From Candidatus Sumerlaeota bacterium (lineage in GTDB: Bacteria; Sumerlaeota; Sumerlaeia; JAFGJS01), in NCBI GenBank assembly GCA_016928995.1, contig JAFGJS010000125.1, positions 1 to 64,000 on the forward strand: 64,000 nt of DNA, in the 5' to 3' direction. Positions 1 through 8,999 of the stretch are shown here, piece after piece; positions within the stretch are counted from its first letter, which is position 1; each line of letters begins with the position of its first letter. The notes beneath the pieces were generated by a model. It searched no databases, was not told the origin of the DNA, and saw only the letters and a list, made by a program, of their open reading frames with translations. Both the position numbers and the translations under genes were made by a program.

Positions 1-142
1 AAAACGTTAAAAAACTGCGATTCCGGAGGCAAGAAAAACCACCTTAAAAAATCGATTTTTTGTCTAGACAGAGGGGACAAGCTCAGTTCCAGACAATCAC
101 GCAAAAAAAATTATACGAAGTTCTATAGTTACAAAGTTCACA
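1..142. other. Left-edge noncoding stretch
   Basis: No convincing gene is visible. The stretch is AT-rich with short A and T runs. The next 154 bp form a dispersed repeat, so about 295 bp precede the first stop codon without a gene. Confidence 0.5.
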
Positions 143-296
143 ACTGATGTTGCACAAGGGCAGCTCCTTTGGAGTGCGCAGGCCATGCCTGCGCCTTGAT
201 CCGAGGAATATTGCCTGCAAGCCTTACATCCACTACTTTCCAAAGGCGGCGGCATGGCCGCCGCAGTCCAAAGCCCCAAGGATGCGTAACGTCAGT
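143..296 (-). repeat. Bipartite hairpin repeat with terminal inverted repeats, copy 1
   Basis: The element is bounded by ACTGATGT (143-150) and ACGTCAGT (289-296), which are near-perfect inverted repeats of each other. Inside are two GC-rich palindromes: GCGCAGGC-CAT-GCCTGCGC near 176-194 and GCGGCGGC-ATG-GCCGCCGC near 245-263. The whole element is present a second time at 10155-10300 in the opposite orientation, with the same palindromes and the same ends. The architecture resembles a REP/BIME or a small nonautonomous MITE. It abuts the stop codon of the adjacent gene, so it may also end that transcript. No clear target-site duplication was seen. Confidence 0.75.
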
Positions 297-2839
297 TATT
301 GATAGAAACACCAACTGAATCGGGCGCCGTGGACTGCGGCGGTAGAGATGTCGCTTCGCTCATTCGCGGAATCGAGCGTTTCCAGGTAGATCGCGATGAT
401 CTGATTGAGCGTCAGCGCGTAGTTATAGATGCGCACGTCGTCGATGGAGCCGATCATGACGGCGTCGCCGATATACAGCGGTTCATCCTGGCTGATGCTG
501 CCGGTGCTGTCCGGCATCGTGGCATGCTGGTAGCCATTGGCATAGAGCCGGATTTCGTTCGCGGCCGTGTCGCGCACGCCAACCACATGCACCCAGCCGC
601 CGGTGCAGAAAGCGCTTGAAGCCAGGCTGATTTCCGATTTGGTTACGTTGTCGTCAATGGCAAAGCGGAAATTGTCGTATTCGCTGGTGCATTTACGGTA
701 GAATTCATAGCGCATGCCGCTGCCGGGCGTCGTGATGGTGCCTTTGATCAGGATTTCCTCCTGACCTTCCGCCATGCTGGCAGGTTCCTTCAGCCAGAAG
801 CAGACGGACATATCCGCATCGCCGAAGTCGATGGATGCGCTGCTCGGAACATACACGCCGCCGTCGGTGGCGGATGAATAGGTCAGGGCGCCGTTCAGCA
901 CACCGGCGGACCAGGCGGGCGGCGTCGCATTTTGCAGCGTGCCGTCGTTGCCGTTGCCTGTGGCGTCATGCGCGATGATGCCGCTGCTTTCATCCAGGCG
1001 CCAATGCGCGTTGGGCGCATAGACCTCCGGCAGGGGAGGCGTCGTGGCCGAAGCCGGAGTGGATGCCGAGGTCTCGTTCAGGTTGTATGCGTCCCGGGCT
1101 TTAACGGTATAGGTGTAAGTGCGATCCGGTGATAAATTCGTGTCGGTGTAGGCCGGGCTGGTTTGCCAGCCGGAATCATGTCCGCCGTCGATGGCGGAGA
1201 AATAATATTCCACGCCGTTTCCGCTCGACGCCGTTGTGGCCGTCATGACGATGCTGCGCACTGTTTCCGCGGCCGACTCGGACGCCCAGGTCATGGGATC
1301 CGGCGTGACCGGCGAACTTGCGCCTTCCCCCAGCACCAGGACGCTGACGGATAACGTCGCCTCGCTGCCGTCGTTCACGGTGAAGTCGAAACCGCCGAAG
1401 CCGGAAAAATCAGTCGCCGGGGTGAAGCGCGCGGTGTGTCCGTCCGCCAGCAATGTCACGGCGCCGTTTTCCGCGTTAGACACGGAATATGTCGCTGTGC
1501 CGGCAAAACCGGCGGTGAAGACCTGCAAGTCCACATCGACAGCAGTGTTGACGGTAGTGCTCGCATGCGGCGCGCCCAGCCAGTTGAGGTATTCCTCCAG
1601 GTTGGTGTATCCATCGGCGTCATGATCGCCGTTGTTGCTCGCGGCGCTGGGGCTGATGCCCAGGGCCTGCTCGAAATAATCCGGCATGCCGTCGCCGTCC
1701 GAATCGGCCGGCGTGGATTCGCCGCCCAATGTGCCGAAGCCGCTGTTGCTCAATCCCAGATCGGATTCACGCGCGATGATGCGCCGCGTTTGGTTCTGCA
1801 CGTCGGAGACCAGCAGCGTGTCCACCTCATCGCGATCCCAGGGCGTCGCGCCGCCCAGGGAGAGCAGCAACTTATGCGCCGTGAGCGCATCCTGCGTGTC
1901 CACTGCCGGCGCATCGTAGCGCGTCGCGACTTCCTCGACCGTTCCCGAGATGACGGTGTAGCCCTTGTCGGTTCCGTCCAGCACGCCGTCCGTGTCGAAA
2001 TCAGTCAAGGTCTCGTTCAGCCACATGTGATACGTCGGATCACCGCTCGAATCCGTCTGCGCGCTGGAGAAGCAGTAGGTCTTGCCGCTGACCGCGGAGA
2101 TGAAATAGCACCGGTCCACGTTGGCCCAGTGCGTGCCCGAATCGGCGTCGGCGCAAATAAAGGGAATATCCCAGTCGAAAATGGTGTTGTTCACGTAATC
2201 AAGCAGGCCGTTGCGCGACTTCGGGTTGCGGGTGTGATTATGCGCATACAGGAAGTGATGAAGGGTGACATTCTGGGCGTAAAGCAATCCGCCGCAGGAG
2301 TGATCCTCAAGTCCCCAGGCGTTGAAGGTCCATTGCTCGGTCACGTTCTGCGGGTTGTCCAACGAATTGTTTTCGTCGTAGCTGAACTGGATGCTGCAAT
2401 GGTCGACGATGCAGCCGTTGACGTAGTTGTTCAGGCTCAACGCATCAATTCGGCCCGCCGACTTGCCCGGACGGAAGCGCATGTGGCGGATGATGATGTT
2501 GTCCCCGCCGACGGATGTCTGGTAGCCCTTGACGCCGATGCCGCCAGGCGCCGTTTGTCCGGCGATCGTCATATTCGTTCCGGTGATCCCCAGTTTGCTG
2601 GAGATCGTAATGTAACCCCCGACATCGAAAACGATGGTGACGTTATCCATGTCGCAGGCATAGCGCAGGGAGCCTGCTCCCGAGTCGTTTAGGTTGGTCA
2701 CATGATACACCGAACCGCCGCGTCCGCCGGTGACATTGGCGCCAAAACCTTCAGCGCCAGGAAACGCGATTTGCGCCATAGCGCATGGGGTTAGGGAGAA
2801 TAAGGTCAATAGAACCAGCACATCGATCTTCATTCGCAT
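296..2839 (-). CDS. Secreted pectate-lyase-like protein with FN3 and LamG modules
   Basis: An 847-residue protein that starts with a signal peptide ending near CAMA-Q (residues 1-22). Residues about 24-330 resemble the parallel beta-helix of pectate lyases: the opening FPGAEGFGANVTGGRGG and the later VDHCSIQFSYDEN are typical of secreted PL1-like proteins. A calcium-binding thrombospondin-3-like stretch (DSDGDGMPDYFEQ, then DHDADGYTNLEEY) lies near 378-420. A cadherin-like beta domain, an FN3 domain (about 515-600) and a LamG/concanavalin-like fold (about 610-825) follow. The likely role is binding and cutting pectin-like polysaccharide outside the cell; catalysis was not proven from residues. 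The stop codon touches a dispersed repeat. The next gene on the strand is another LamG protein, 226 bp upstream. Confidence 0.88.
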   Translation of the reverse strand: MRMKIDVLVLLTLFSLTPCAMAQIAFPGAEGFGANVTGGRGGSVYHVTNLNDSGAGSLRYACDMDNVTIVFDVGGYITISSKLGITGTNMTIAGQTAPGGIGVKGYQTSVGGDNIIIRHMRFRPGKSAGRIDALSLNNYVNGCIVDHCSIQFSYDENNSLDNPQNVTEQWTFNAWGLEDHSCGGLLYAQNVTLHHFLYAHNHTRNPKSRNGLLDYVNNTIFDWDIPFICADADSGTHWANVDRCYFISAVSGKTYCFSSAQTDSSGDPTYHMWLNETLTDFDTDGVLDGTDKGYTVISGTVEEVATRYDAPAVDTQDALTAHKLLLSLGGATPWDRDEVDTLLVSDVQNQTRRIIARESDLGLSNSGFGTLGGESTPADSDGDGMPDYFEQALGISPSAASNNGDHDADGYTNLEEYLNWLGAPHASTTVNTAVDVDLQVFTAGFAGTATYSVSNAENGAVTLLADGHTARFTPATDFSGFGGFDFTVNDGSEATLSVSVLVLGEGASSPVTPDPMTWASESAAETVRSIVMTATTASSGNGVEYYFSAIDGGHDSGWQTSPAYTDTNLSPDRTYTYTVKARDAYNLNETSASTPASATTPPLPEVYAPNAHWRLDESSGIIAHDATGNGNDGTLQNATPPAWSAGVLNGALTYSSATDGGVYVPSSASIDFGDADMSVCFWLKEPASMAEGQEEILIKGTITTPGSGMRYEFYRKCTSEYDNFRFAIDDNVTKSEISLASSAFCTGGWVHVVGVRDTAANEIRLYANGYQHATMPDSTGSISQDEPLYIGDAVMIGSIDDVRIYNYALTLNQIIAIYLETLDSANERSDISTAAVHGARFSWCFYQ

Positions 2840-3065
2840 TTCAAAACCTCTTACAAAAGAATACTTGTTCAGCTAAAGATGAACTTGATTTTACAGCATA
2901 TTTTCAATGCTTACAATGAATAAAACCTCTGATTGAACGGGTCCAATGGATTTAACTGTTGATATTCGGAATTAATTTACGGCTATTTTGCGGACAGTTG
3001 CATAGATCGAGACCAAAGGGATTGATTGAAGGTTTGGCAGAGAAGGTGAATTCTACCGAATGGAT

Positions 3066-5528
3066 TCAGGGACGATAGTTTTCCATGGTCTGGAGCAAGT
3101 CTCTCGCGTCGGCTTCGAAGTTGATAAACTCGTAAACCTTCACCGGATTCCCCATGTGATCCTGCACAATCAAGGTTGGCACACGCACAACTCCCAGCTG
3201 CTTCCAGACGCCTCCGCTCTCAGCGCGCTCCCGGTAAGCGACAAAATTTTTCATGTTGTCGCGGAAGGACTGCGCCTCGAAAGTTTCCGACTCCAACTTT
3301 TGACACGCGGAGACATCATCCAAATAAAAGTACAGGATGCGAGGTTTTTTGAGGTTTTGCGATTGAGTTTTCAATTCATCGTAATTTTCCAGCCACGTGG
3401 ATGCGGCGGCGCTCTGACTTTGAGCCGCGAAGGCCGCGGATTCAGACGGAGCGACGTAGGGATCGAATGCAAATCCGGCGATGCATCCGCCGATGATGGG
3501 AGGCGTTGTGTCGTTATATGTGACATCGACAGTGATCGGCTCCAGGCCTTCGCCAATGTCAAAGACGAAGTAGGTTAATGTGTTGCGCTTTCCGGAGCCC
3601 TGGTTGGCGATGGCGGCGTGGTCGTCTTTGCCTGCCTGCACGGCGACGTTCCAGGTGTTCGGTCCCTCCATGCCGTCGTTCAAGATGACAGTCAGCCGGA
3701 ATGCGTTTTTAAAATCGCGTTGAATCGTAAAGACAGGATGGATGGGATCAATCGTAGAAGAACTTCCATAGTACGCGCCGGCTTTTTGGTAGCGGGTGGA
3801 ATGCACGGGCATTTGCAGCTGTGTTGTCGCGCCGTTGGTTCCGCCGGAACACACTCCGAATTGACTTGTGGAAACGGAGATTTCTCCGATGTAGTACGGC
3901 CTTTTTTTGGCGTTTTGCTCGCTGCCGCGCCAGCCGACGTCGAAGTTTTCCAGGCAGACGTTTTCCGGCGCCATGAATTGCCAGATCAGGTAGCCGTCCG
4001 TGCCGTACTGGCGGTCTTGTTCCAGAGACGCCTTTGTGCGCCAATCGCCGTTGGTCACGACATCCGCTGGGCTTGCCTTCACCTTCCCCTGGCTCGTTGT
4101 GCTGGGAAGGCTGGGCGGCGGCGGCTGAGCAATGCTGGCGGCGCCAGTGATATTTGTGGGACTGACGGACTGACCTGATTGGCTGGGAGTATTTTGCGGA
4201 ACGCTGGGATTCATCAAAGCGAGAATGTCCTGGGCCGATAACGCCGTTTTATAAATCCGGAAGTCGTCAATGCTGCCGTTGAATAATGGGTCGCGCGCCC
4301 ATTGGCTTTTGCCGATGAAATTCTGCATCGGTCTGATGTCGGAGGGATTCAGCGTGATCGCGCCGGTCGCGGAAACGCGGCCATTGAGGTAGATTGTGCC
4401 GATGTCGCCTTGCAGCGTGACGGCGAGATGTATCCATTGACCCGCGGGCATCGGCGGCGCTTTGATGAATTGATTCAGACTTCCTTTACGGAAGCCGAAA
4501 TAAAGGGCGTCGTCGTCGAATTTCGGGCACAGATAGAGATATTCCCAACTGTTTTCACCGTTGCCGAAATCGAAGATGCGCTGTCGCGTCTCGCCGCCGT
4601 TCCAGTAGACCCATACGGCGATGGTCATGTCGTCCATGGAAACCAGATTGTTCATCGACACCAGGAAATCGTCCACGCCGTCCAGTTGAATCGCTCGTCC
4701 GATCCGGCCGGCGGTGTAGACCGGATCGCCGTAGGAGGATAAATTGTGAGAGCCTGTGCTGTCGGCTGTGGAGCCTTCAAAAGGATAGCATGCCGCGAGC
4801 GACGCCGCGCCGCTGCGGCCGGACATCAGGGCGGCGATCTCCGTCGCCGGGAGCGCTTGGTTGAAAAGCTGGAAATCGTCGATCATGCCGTTGAAAAACG
4901 GATCGCGCGACCACTGGCTTTTGCCGATGAAGTTCTGCGCTGGATTGATCAAAGCGGGATTCAGCGTGATCCTGCTGGTCGCGTCGACCCGGCCATTGAC
5001 GTAGATTGTGCCGATGCCGCCTTGAAGCGTGACGGCGAGATGGACCCATTGCCCGGCAGGCAATGGGGATGTTTCGACATACTGGTGCGTGTCTCCTTGG
5101 CGGATGCCAAATAAAAGCGTGTTATTCCTGATGCTCGAGGTCTGAGTGTCGTTATCAATCATCGGCGACAGATAGATGTATTGCAGGCTGCTTTCGCCGT
5201 TGCCAAAATCGAAAATGCGTTGCCGCGCCTCGCCGCCGTTCCACATGACCCATGTCGCGATCGTGATCTCGGGAGAGTTGATGATATTGCTGGGCAACAG
5301 CACATATTTTCCCATGCCATCCAGGAAGATCGCCTGGCCGTTTTTGCCTGGCGTGTAGGCGGGATTGCCGAATGAGATGCCGTTGAAATTGCCGGCGCTG
5401 TCTGACAAATCACCATCGAATCGATAATGCGCCACCGGAGCCGGCCAGCTTTTTGGACAATCGAGATTTGAAAAAATCGCGATAGGAGCAACCATTAGAA
5501 AAGTGTAATACTGAATCCCTTTATGCAT
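3066..5528 (-). CDS. Secreted double-LamG protein with C-terminal thioredoxin-like domain
   Basis: The chosen ATG gives 820 residues and a hydrophobic signal sequence directly after MHKG; AGGAGAAGG sits just upstream. An ATG at 5540 and one at 5657 are in frame, but the latter adds an unlikely 43 residues before the signal peptide. Two LamG-like domains (about 30-240 and 246-441) share near-identical blocks such as RQRIFDFGNGE. A proline- and glutamine-rich linker (442-485) leads to a domain of unknown fold and then a thioredoxin-like C-terminus (about 710-820). In that domain the CxxC site is reduced to VSAC, leaving one cysteine, while the cis-proline segment VRVPTLIVQD is kept. It is therefore probably a binding or single-cysteine protein, not a dithiol oxidoreductase. 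Function unknown. Confidence 0.82.
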   Translation of the reverse strand: MHKGIQYYTFLMVAPIAIFSNLDCPKSWPAPVAHYRFDGDLSDSAGNFNGISFGNPAYTPGKNGQAIFLDGMGKYVLLPSNIINSPEITIATWVMWNGGEARQRIFDFGNGESSLQYIYLSPMIDNDTQTSSIRNNTLLFGIRQGDTHQYVETSPLPAGQWVHLAVTLQGGIGTIYVNGRVDATSRITLNPALINPAQNFIGKSQWSRDPFFNGMIDDFQLFNQALPATEIAALMSGRSGAASLAACYPFEGSTADSTGSHNLSSYGDPVYTAGRIGRAIQLDGVDDFLVSMNNLVSMDDMTIAVWVYWNGGETRQRIFDFGNGENSWEYLYLCPKFDDDALYFGFRKGSLNQFIKAPPMPAGQWIHLAVTLQGDIGTIYLNGRVSATGAITLNPSDIRPMQNFIGKSQWARDPLFNGSIDDFRIYKTALSAQDILALMNPSVPQNTPSQSGQSVSPTNITGAASIAQPPPPSLPSTTSQGKVKASPADVVTNGDWRTKASLEQDRQYGTDGYLIWQFMAPENVCLENFDVGWRGSEQNAKKRPYYIGEISVSTSQFGVCSGGTNGATTQLQMPVHSTRYQKAGAYYGSSSTIDPIHPVFTIQRDFKNAFRLTVILNDGMEGPNTWNVAVQAGKDDHAAIANQGSGKRNTLTYFVFDIGEGLEPITVDVTYNDTTPPIIGGCIAGFAFDPYVAPSESAAFAAQSQSAAASTWLENYDELKTQSQNLKKPRILYFYLDDVSACQKLESETFEAQSFRDNMKNFVAYRERAESGGVWKQLGVVRVPTLIVQDHMGNPVKVYEFINFEADARDLLQTMENYRP

Positions 5529-5721
5529 CCTTCTCCTCATTGCTTGACCATCTTGCGGCGCTGATTGTGAAGTTCGTTGTTTGTATCGCGCAAAATGCCC
5601 ATTCTTCTTCTGATATACTATATCGGCAACGAATTTAAGATCCTTAACCGGACGCAAGTCTCAATAATAAGACCGATTGGTGCGTTAATGTGTCAACCAG
5701 AATAACAGTTTTATGGAGGTT

Positions 5722-6756
5722 TTAGCCGGTTTTGTTCGCGAGTTCTTTTTCGTGCTTGCGATAAAGCCAGCGGAATTGGTGGTAACTCAGTTGCAGCAGT
5801 TGAGCGGCCTTTTTCTGATTGAATTGGGTTTGCGTCAATGCGGAACGCAGCAGACCGATCTCGGTCCGGCGTATTGTATCGTGATATGGCGCGATGCCTT
5901 GATCGTCGTTCTCGCGAAGGTTGGGAAGATCTGCTTGCTGTTTGATTGGTATTTCTTTGGATGTCTGTGACGCAAGCGGTGAATACGGCGACTGAAACGG
6001 ATTGAAATCGATGTTTTCGATCACGGGCGCATCCGAACGGTAAACCGCGCGTTCCACGACGTTTTTCAATTCGCGGATGTTGCCCGGCCAGGAATAGTGT
6101 TCGAGCAGATCGATCGCTTGCGGGCTGAATTCCGGCGCCGCTGGCCAGCCGAGCTCATGGGTCATGCGCGCGGCGAAATGGCTGGCGAGGAGCAGGATGT
6201 CCTCGCCGCGCTCCCGCAACGGCGGCAGAAAGATCACCTCGAAGGACAAACGGTCGAGCAGGTCGCGCTTGAAGGCGCCGGCGTCGGCGAGTCCGGCCAG
6301 ATTCTGGTTGGTCGCGCCGACGATGCGAACATCGGCTTGAATCGCCTTGGAACTGCCGACGCGCTCGAAGGCGCCGTATTCCACCACGCGCAGAATTTTT
6401 TCCTGCGTCACGATGGGGATCAGGCCGATTTCATCGAGAAACAAGGTTCCCTCGTCGGCCTGTTCGAAACGGCCGATGCGGCGCCGCGCCGCGCCGGTGA
6501 AGGCGCCGGCTTCATAGCCGAACAGCTCGGATTCGATCAGCGTGCCGGGGAGAGTCGCCGCATTGAGTGGAATCAACGGCGCCTGCCAGCGTCCGGAGAG
6601 ATAATGGATGCGCGCGGCGGCGAGCTCCTTGCCCGTTCCGCGCTCGCCGATGAGCAGCACGGGCCGGTCGATTTTCGCCACGCGGGAGAGTTTTTCCTGG
6701 AATTCAAGGAAAACTTCCGATTGCCCCAATGCCTCGGTATGGGTTGGCAGTGCCAT
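5722..6756 (-). CDS. pspF: PspF-like sigma-54 enhancer-binding activator
   Basis: A 344-residue AAA+ activator without an N-terminal receiver or sensor domain, the arrangement of PspF. Walker A is GERGTGKE (residues 37-44), the sigma-54-contacting loop is GAFTGA (84-89), Walker B is GTLFLDEI (about 103-110), and a Fis-type helix-turn-helix (NQKKAAQLLQLSYHQFRW) lies near the C-terminus. The ATG at 6756 is preferred over upstream codons because the protein then begins just before the AAA+ core and GGTGA lies upstream. It diverges from pspA, and a sigma-54 site lies between. In known systems PspA holds PspF inactive until the inner membrane is stressed; the same loop is inferred here. Confidence 0.93.
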   Translation of the reverse strand: MALPTHTEALGQSEVFLEFQEKLSRVAKIDRPVLLIGERGTGKELAAARIHYLSGRWQAPLIPLNAATLPGTLIESELFGYEAGAFTGAARRRIGRFEQADEGTLFLDEIGLIPIVTQEKILRVVEYGAFERVGSSKAIQADVRIVGATNQNLAGLADAGAFKRDLLDRLSFEVIFLPPLRERGEDILLLASHFAARMTHELGWPAAPEFSPQAIDLLEHYSWPGNIRELKNVVERAVYRSDAPVIENIDFNPFQSPYSPLASQTSKEIPIKQQADLPNLRENDDQGIAPYHDTIRRTEIGLLRSALTQTQFNQKKAAQLLQLSYHQFRWLYRKHEKELANKTG

Positions 6757-6893
6757 TAAATCACCAATATATTGGCATAAAACACCAAAATATAATATAT
6801 AGCAGTAAAATATGATATAAAATACCATTATACCGGACAGATGTCAAATGAATAAAATCGCTGATTTTGCTTAGGTTAACGAAATTGCATCGA

Positions 6894-6910
6894 TTGGCAC
6901 AATTCCCGCA
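6894..6910 (+). promoter_or_regulatory. Sigma-54 (-24/-12) promoter of the psp operon
   Basis: The sequence TTGGCACAATTCCCGCA carries TGGCAC at -24 and GC at -12, with the GG (6896-6897) and GC (6908-6909) separated by exactly ten bases, as sigma-54 promoters require. The expected start is about 12 bases downstream, near 6921, leaving a short leader before pspA at 6953. The site sits between a PspF-type activator and its expected target, which makes it convincing. Confidence 0.85.
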
Positions 6911-6952
6911 TAAGAGAACAGCAAACATTAATTCCATTCGGGAGAGAAAATC

Positions 6953-7615
6953 ATGGGTATTTTTAGCCGTTTTCGCGATATTATTCACTCCAACCTGAAC
7001 AGCATGCTGGAGAAGGCGGAAGATCCGGAAAAGCTGATCCGGATGATGATTCAGGAAATGGAGGACACGCTGATCGAAATCAAAGCCAATTGCGCCGGTT
7101 CGATCGCAACCAAAACGAAAATCCGGCGTCAAAAGGAAGAGTGTGAGAAGCGCATCGCGCTGTGGGATGAGCGGGCGCAGCTGGCGGTCGGCAAAGGCCG
7201 CGACGACCTGGCGCGCGAGGCGCTGGCTGAAAAGAAGGGCTTCCGCGAAAAACTCGCGTCGCTGGATCAGGAAGAGATTCAATGCGAGAGCTTGATTCAG
7301 CAATACCAGGATGATATTGTTCAATTGGAAGAGAAGCTGGCCGCCGCGCGCGAAAAGCAGCGCATCCTGCTGGAGCGGCATAAACGCGCTCAGTCGAAGA
7401 TCATGGCGCAAAGCGAAATCCGCCGCATGGACACGACCGACGCGTTCGTCCGCTTCGAGAAGTTCGAGAATCGGATCGAGCGAATGGAGGCCGAGGCAGA
7501 TCTGGTCAACTTCGGGCGCAAACCGAGCCTGGACGACAAGTTCTCGGAGTTGGAAAAAGACGAGGACATCGAACGGGAACTGGACGAGCTGAAAGGCAAA
7601 AAGCAGAAATCCTGA
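6953..7615 (+). CDS. pspA: Phage shock protein A (PspA/IM30 family)
   Basis: A 220-residue coiled-coil protein close in length to E. coli PspA (222). The N-terminal amphipathic helix MGIFSRFRDIIHSNLNSML and the following EDPEKLIRMMIQEMED block are hallmarks of the family; long charged helices fill the rest. GGGAGAG lies 6 bases before the ATG. In known organisms PspA binds stressed inner membrane from the cytoplasm, polymerises and limits proton leakage, and also binds and inhibits PspF. It is the first gene after the sigma-54 site and is followed on the same strand by pspB-type and pspC genes. Confidence 0.96.
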   Translation: MGIFSRFRDIIHSNLNSMLEKAEDPEKLIRMMIQEMEDTLIEIKANCAGSIATKTKIRRQKEECEKRIALWDERAQLAVGKGRDDLAREALAEKKGFREKLASLDQEEIQCESLIQQYQDDIVQLEEKLAAAREKQRILLERHKRAQSKIMAQSEIRRMDTTDAFVRFEKFENRIERMEAEADLVNFGRKPSLDDKFSELEKDEDIERELDELKGKKQKS

Positions 7616-7732
7616 CCTGTCCGCGCGACGATAGGATTTCACATGGCTCTGCCGGCAGCATAGACGGCCGGTCTTAATCTCAATATTCGAAGATCAGGTC
7701 ATATTGTTCTCAAGGCATAGAAAGGCATTATC

Positions 7733-7963
7733 ATGATGGATCCTGGTGTTCTGGTGATTTTACTCCTCTTTGGAACTCCGCTGGTGTTGATTGTCGGAGC
7801 GTTCGTGATCATCGGATTGATCATTATGAAAAGCGGCTCCAAGAAAGGCACAGCTTTATCCGCGGACGAGGCGCGCATCATGCAGGAACTGCACCAGGGG
7901 CTTTCCAAACTTGAAAAACGCATCGAGAATCTTGAGACGATTTTCATCGAGCAGAAGCAATAA
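7733..7963 (+). CDS. pspB: PspB-like envelope stress membrane protein
   Basis: A 76-residue protein with one long hydrophobic segment (about residues 6-32) and a heptad-rich cytoplasmic tail containing MQELHQGLSKLEKRIENLE, the pattern of PspB (E. coli 74 residues). PspB and PspC together sense membrane damage and draw PspA away from PspF. A second PspB-like protein follows 43 bp downstream with a strongly similar tail but a different membrane segment. AAAGG precedes the ATG pair; the first ATG is used here. Confidence 0.88.
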   Translation: MMDPGVLVILLLFGTPLVLIVGAFVIIGLIIMKSGSKKGTALSADEARIMQELHQGLSKLEKRIENLETIFIEQKQ

Positions 7964-8006
7964 CAATTTTGGCATCTGAAATGACAAGGCCCAAAGGAAT
8001 TAGCTA

Positions 8007-8261
8007 ATGCCGTTTTATTATTCAGCATTTTCGATCCCGATCATCGCGATTTGTTTAATCTTCGGCATCCCCATTGTGGCAATCATCTGCGGTTCTTTGG
8101 TGGAAGCGCTCAAGGTCATCAAGGGCGAATCGGGCGGAAAAAACGCCAAGCTATCCGAGGATGAGACGCGTTTGATCCAGGAACTGCATCAGGGCTTGCT
8201 GCGGATGGAAAAGCGCATCGAGGCGCTCGAGACGATTTTGCTCGAAGACAAGCGCAGGTGA
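8007..8261 (+). CDS. Second PspB-like membrane protein
   Basis: An 84-residue paralogue of the preceding gene. The cytoplasmic tail (SEDETRLIQELHQGLLRMEK) matches the tail of the first PspB over about 30 residues, while the N-terminal membrane segment (SIPIIAICLIFGIPIVAIIC) differs. AAAGGA lies upstream of the ATG. Two PspB-like proteins in one operon could form heteromers or bind different partners; that is inference. The spacing and strand place it in the psp operon. Confidence 0.85.
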   Translation: MPFYYSAFSIPIIAICLIFGIPIVAIICGSLVEALKVIKGESGGKNAKLSEDETRLIQELHQGLLRMEKRIEALETILLEDKRR

Positions 8262-8268
8262 GAGGGTT

Positions 8269-8472
8269 ATGTTAAAATTCATCGGACAAGTGTTGTTGTT
8301 CCCGTTTCAACTGGCGGTGAAAGTTATTGAACTCATCGGCCGGACGGCCGCGGTGATCGTGGGATTGACCGGTTTCGGTCTGGGCGCGCTCAGTTGCCTT
8401 TTTCCGCCGTTTGTCGTGATCGGCGCTCCGGCGATGCTGATTTGCGGCATTATCGTCATCAAAGCATTGTAA
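8269..8472 (+). CDS. Small psp-operon membrane protein of unknown family
   Basis: A 67-residue, almost wholly hydrophobic protein with probably two membrane helices (about residues 5-40 with a polar break at RT, and 42-66). It begins 7 bp after the second PspB-like gene, with GAGAGG upstream, so it is co-transcribed with the operon. It recalls PspD or PspG only in size and hydrophobicity; no sequence match to either was recognised. It is probably an accessory envelope-stress protein. Confidence 0.75.
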   Translation: MLKFIGQVLLFPFQLAVKVIELIGRTAAVIVGLTGFGLGALSCLFPPFVVIGAPAMLICGIIVIKAL

Positions 8473-8509
8473 CGATTTTAATCAAATTTGTTGATAAGGA
8501 TTTTCGATC

Positions 8510-8914
8510 ATGTCTCGTCATCATTTAAGGCACAATTGGTATGAACGCCGCAAAAGGAATGGTCTGTATCGTTCGCGCAAGGGAGTGATCTTCGGCGTAT
8601 GCGCTGGGATCGCCAAGCACCTCGATCTTTCGGTTACAGTCGTTCGCCTGATTGTCGTTGGGGCATGCATTCTAACGGGATTCTGGCCGATGATCGTGAT
8701 CTATATCGTCGCCGCGCTGCTCATGAAGCCGGAGCCTGTGCTGCCGTTGTCCAATGATGACGAGCGTGAGTTTTACAACTCCTACACCGCGTCGCATGAG
8801 ATGGCGCTGCATCGGTTGAAGCAAACTTTTGATCGGCTGGACCGTCGTATTCAACGTATGGAAGACATTGTCACCAAGCGTAACTTTAACTGGGATCAAA
8901 AGTTAAACCGCTAA
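8510..8914 (+). CDS. pspC: PspC-domain envelope stress protein
   Basis: A 134-residue protein with the PspC signature: a basic N-terminus, GLYRSRKGVIFGVCAGIAKH, then a hydrophobic segment (VRLIVVGACILTGFWPMIVI) and a charged helical C-terminus. Length is close to E. coli PspC (119). AAGGA precedes the ATG. PspC is an inner-membrane partner of PspB that senses secretin or membrane stress in known systems. It is the last recognisable gene of the psp operon. Confidence 0.93.
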   Translation: MSRHHLRHNWYERRKRNGLYRSRKGVIFGVCAGIAKHLDLSVTVVRLIVVGACILTGFWPMIVIYIVAALLMKPEPVLPLSNDDEREFYNSYTASHEMALHRLKQTFDRLDRRIQRMEDIVTKRNFNWDQKLNR

Positions 8915-8999
8915 CGATTTCCCATTGACGGAGCGCTAAGGATGATGCTCCGCAATTCCGGCCAATTCCTACCCAATCACTGAACTGAAAGTGAGTCTC

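Noticed and set aside
1436..2692. A 418-codon plus-strand frame opposite the pectate-lyase-like gene
   Set aside because: Composition is that of a shadow frame, while the minus strand has a signal peptide and recognisable domains.
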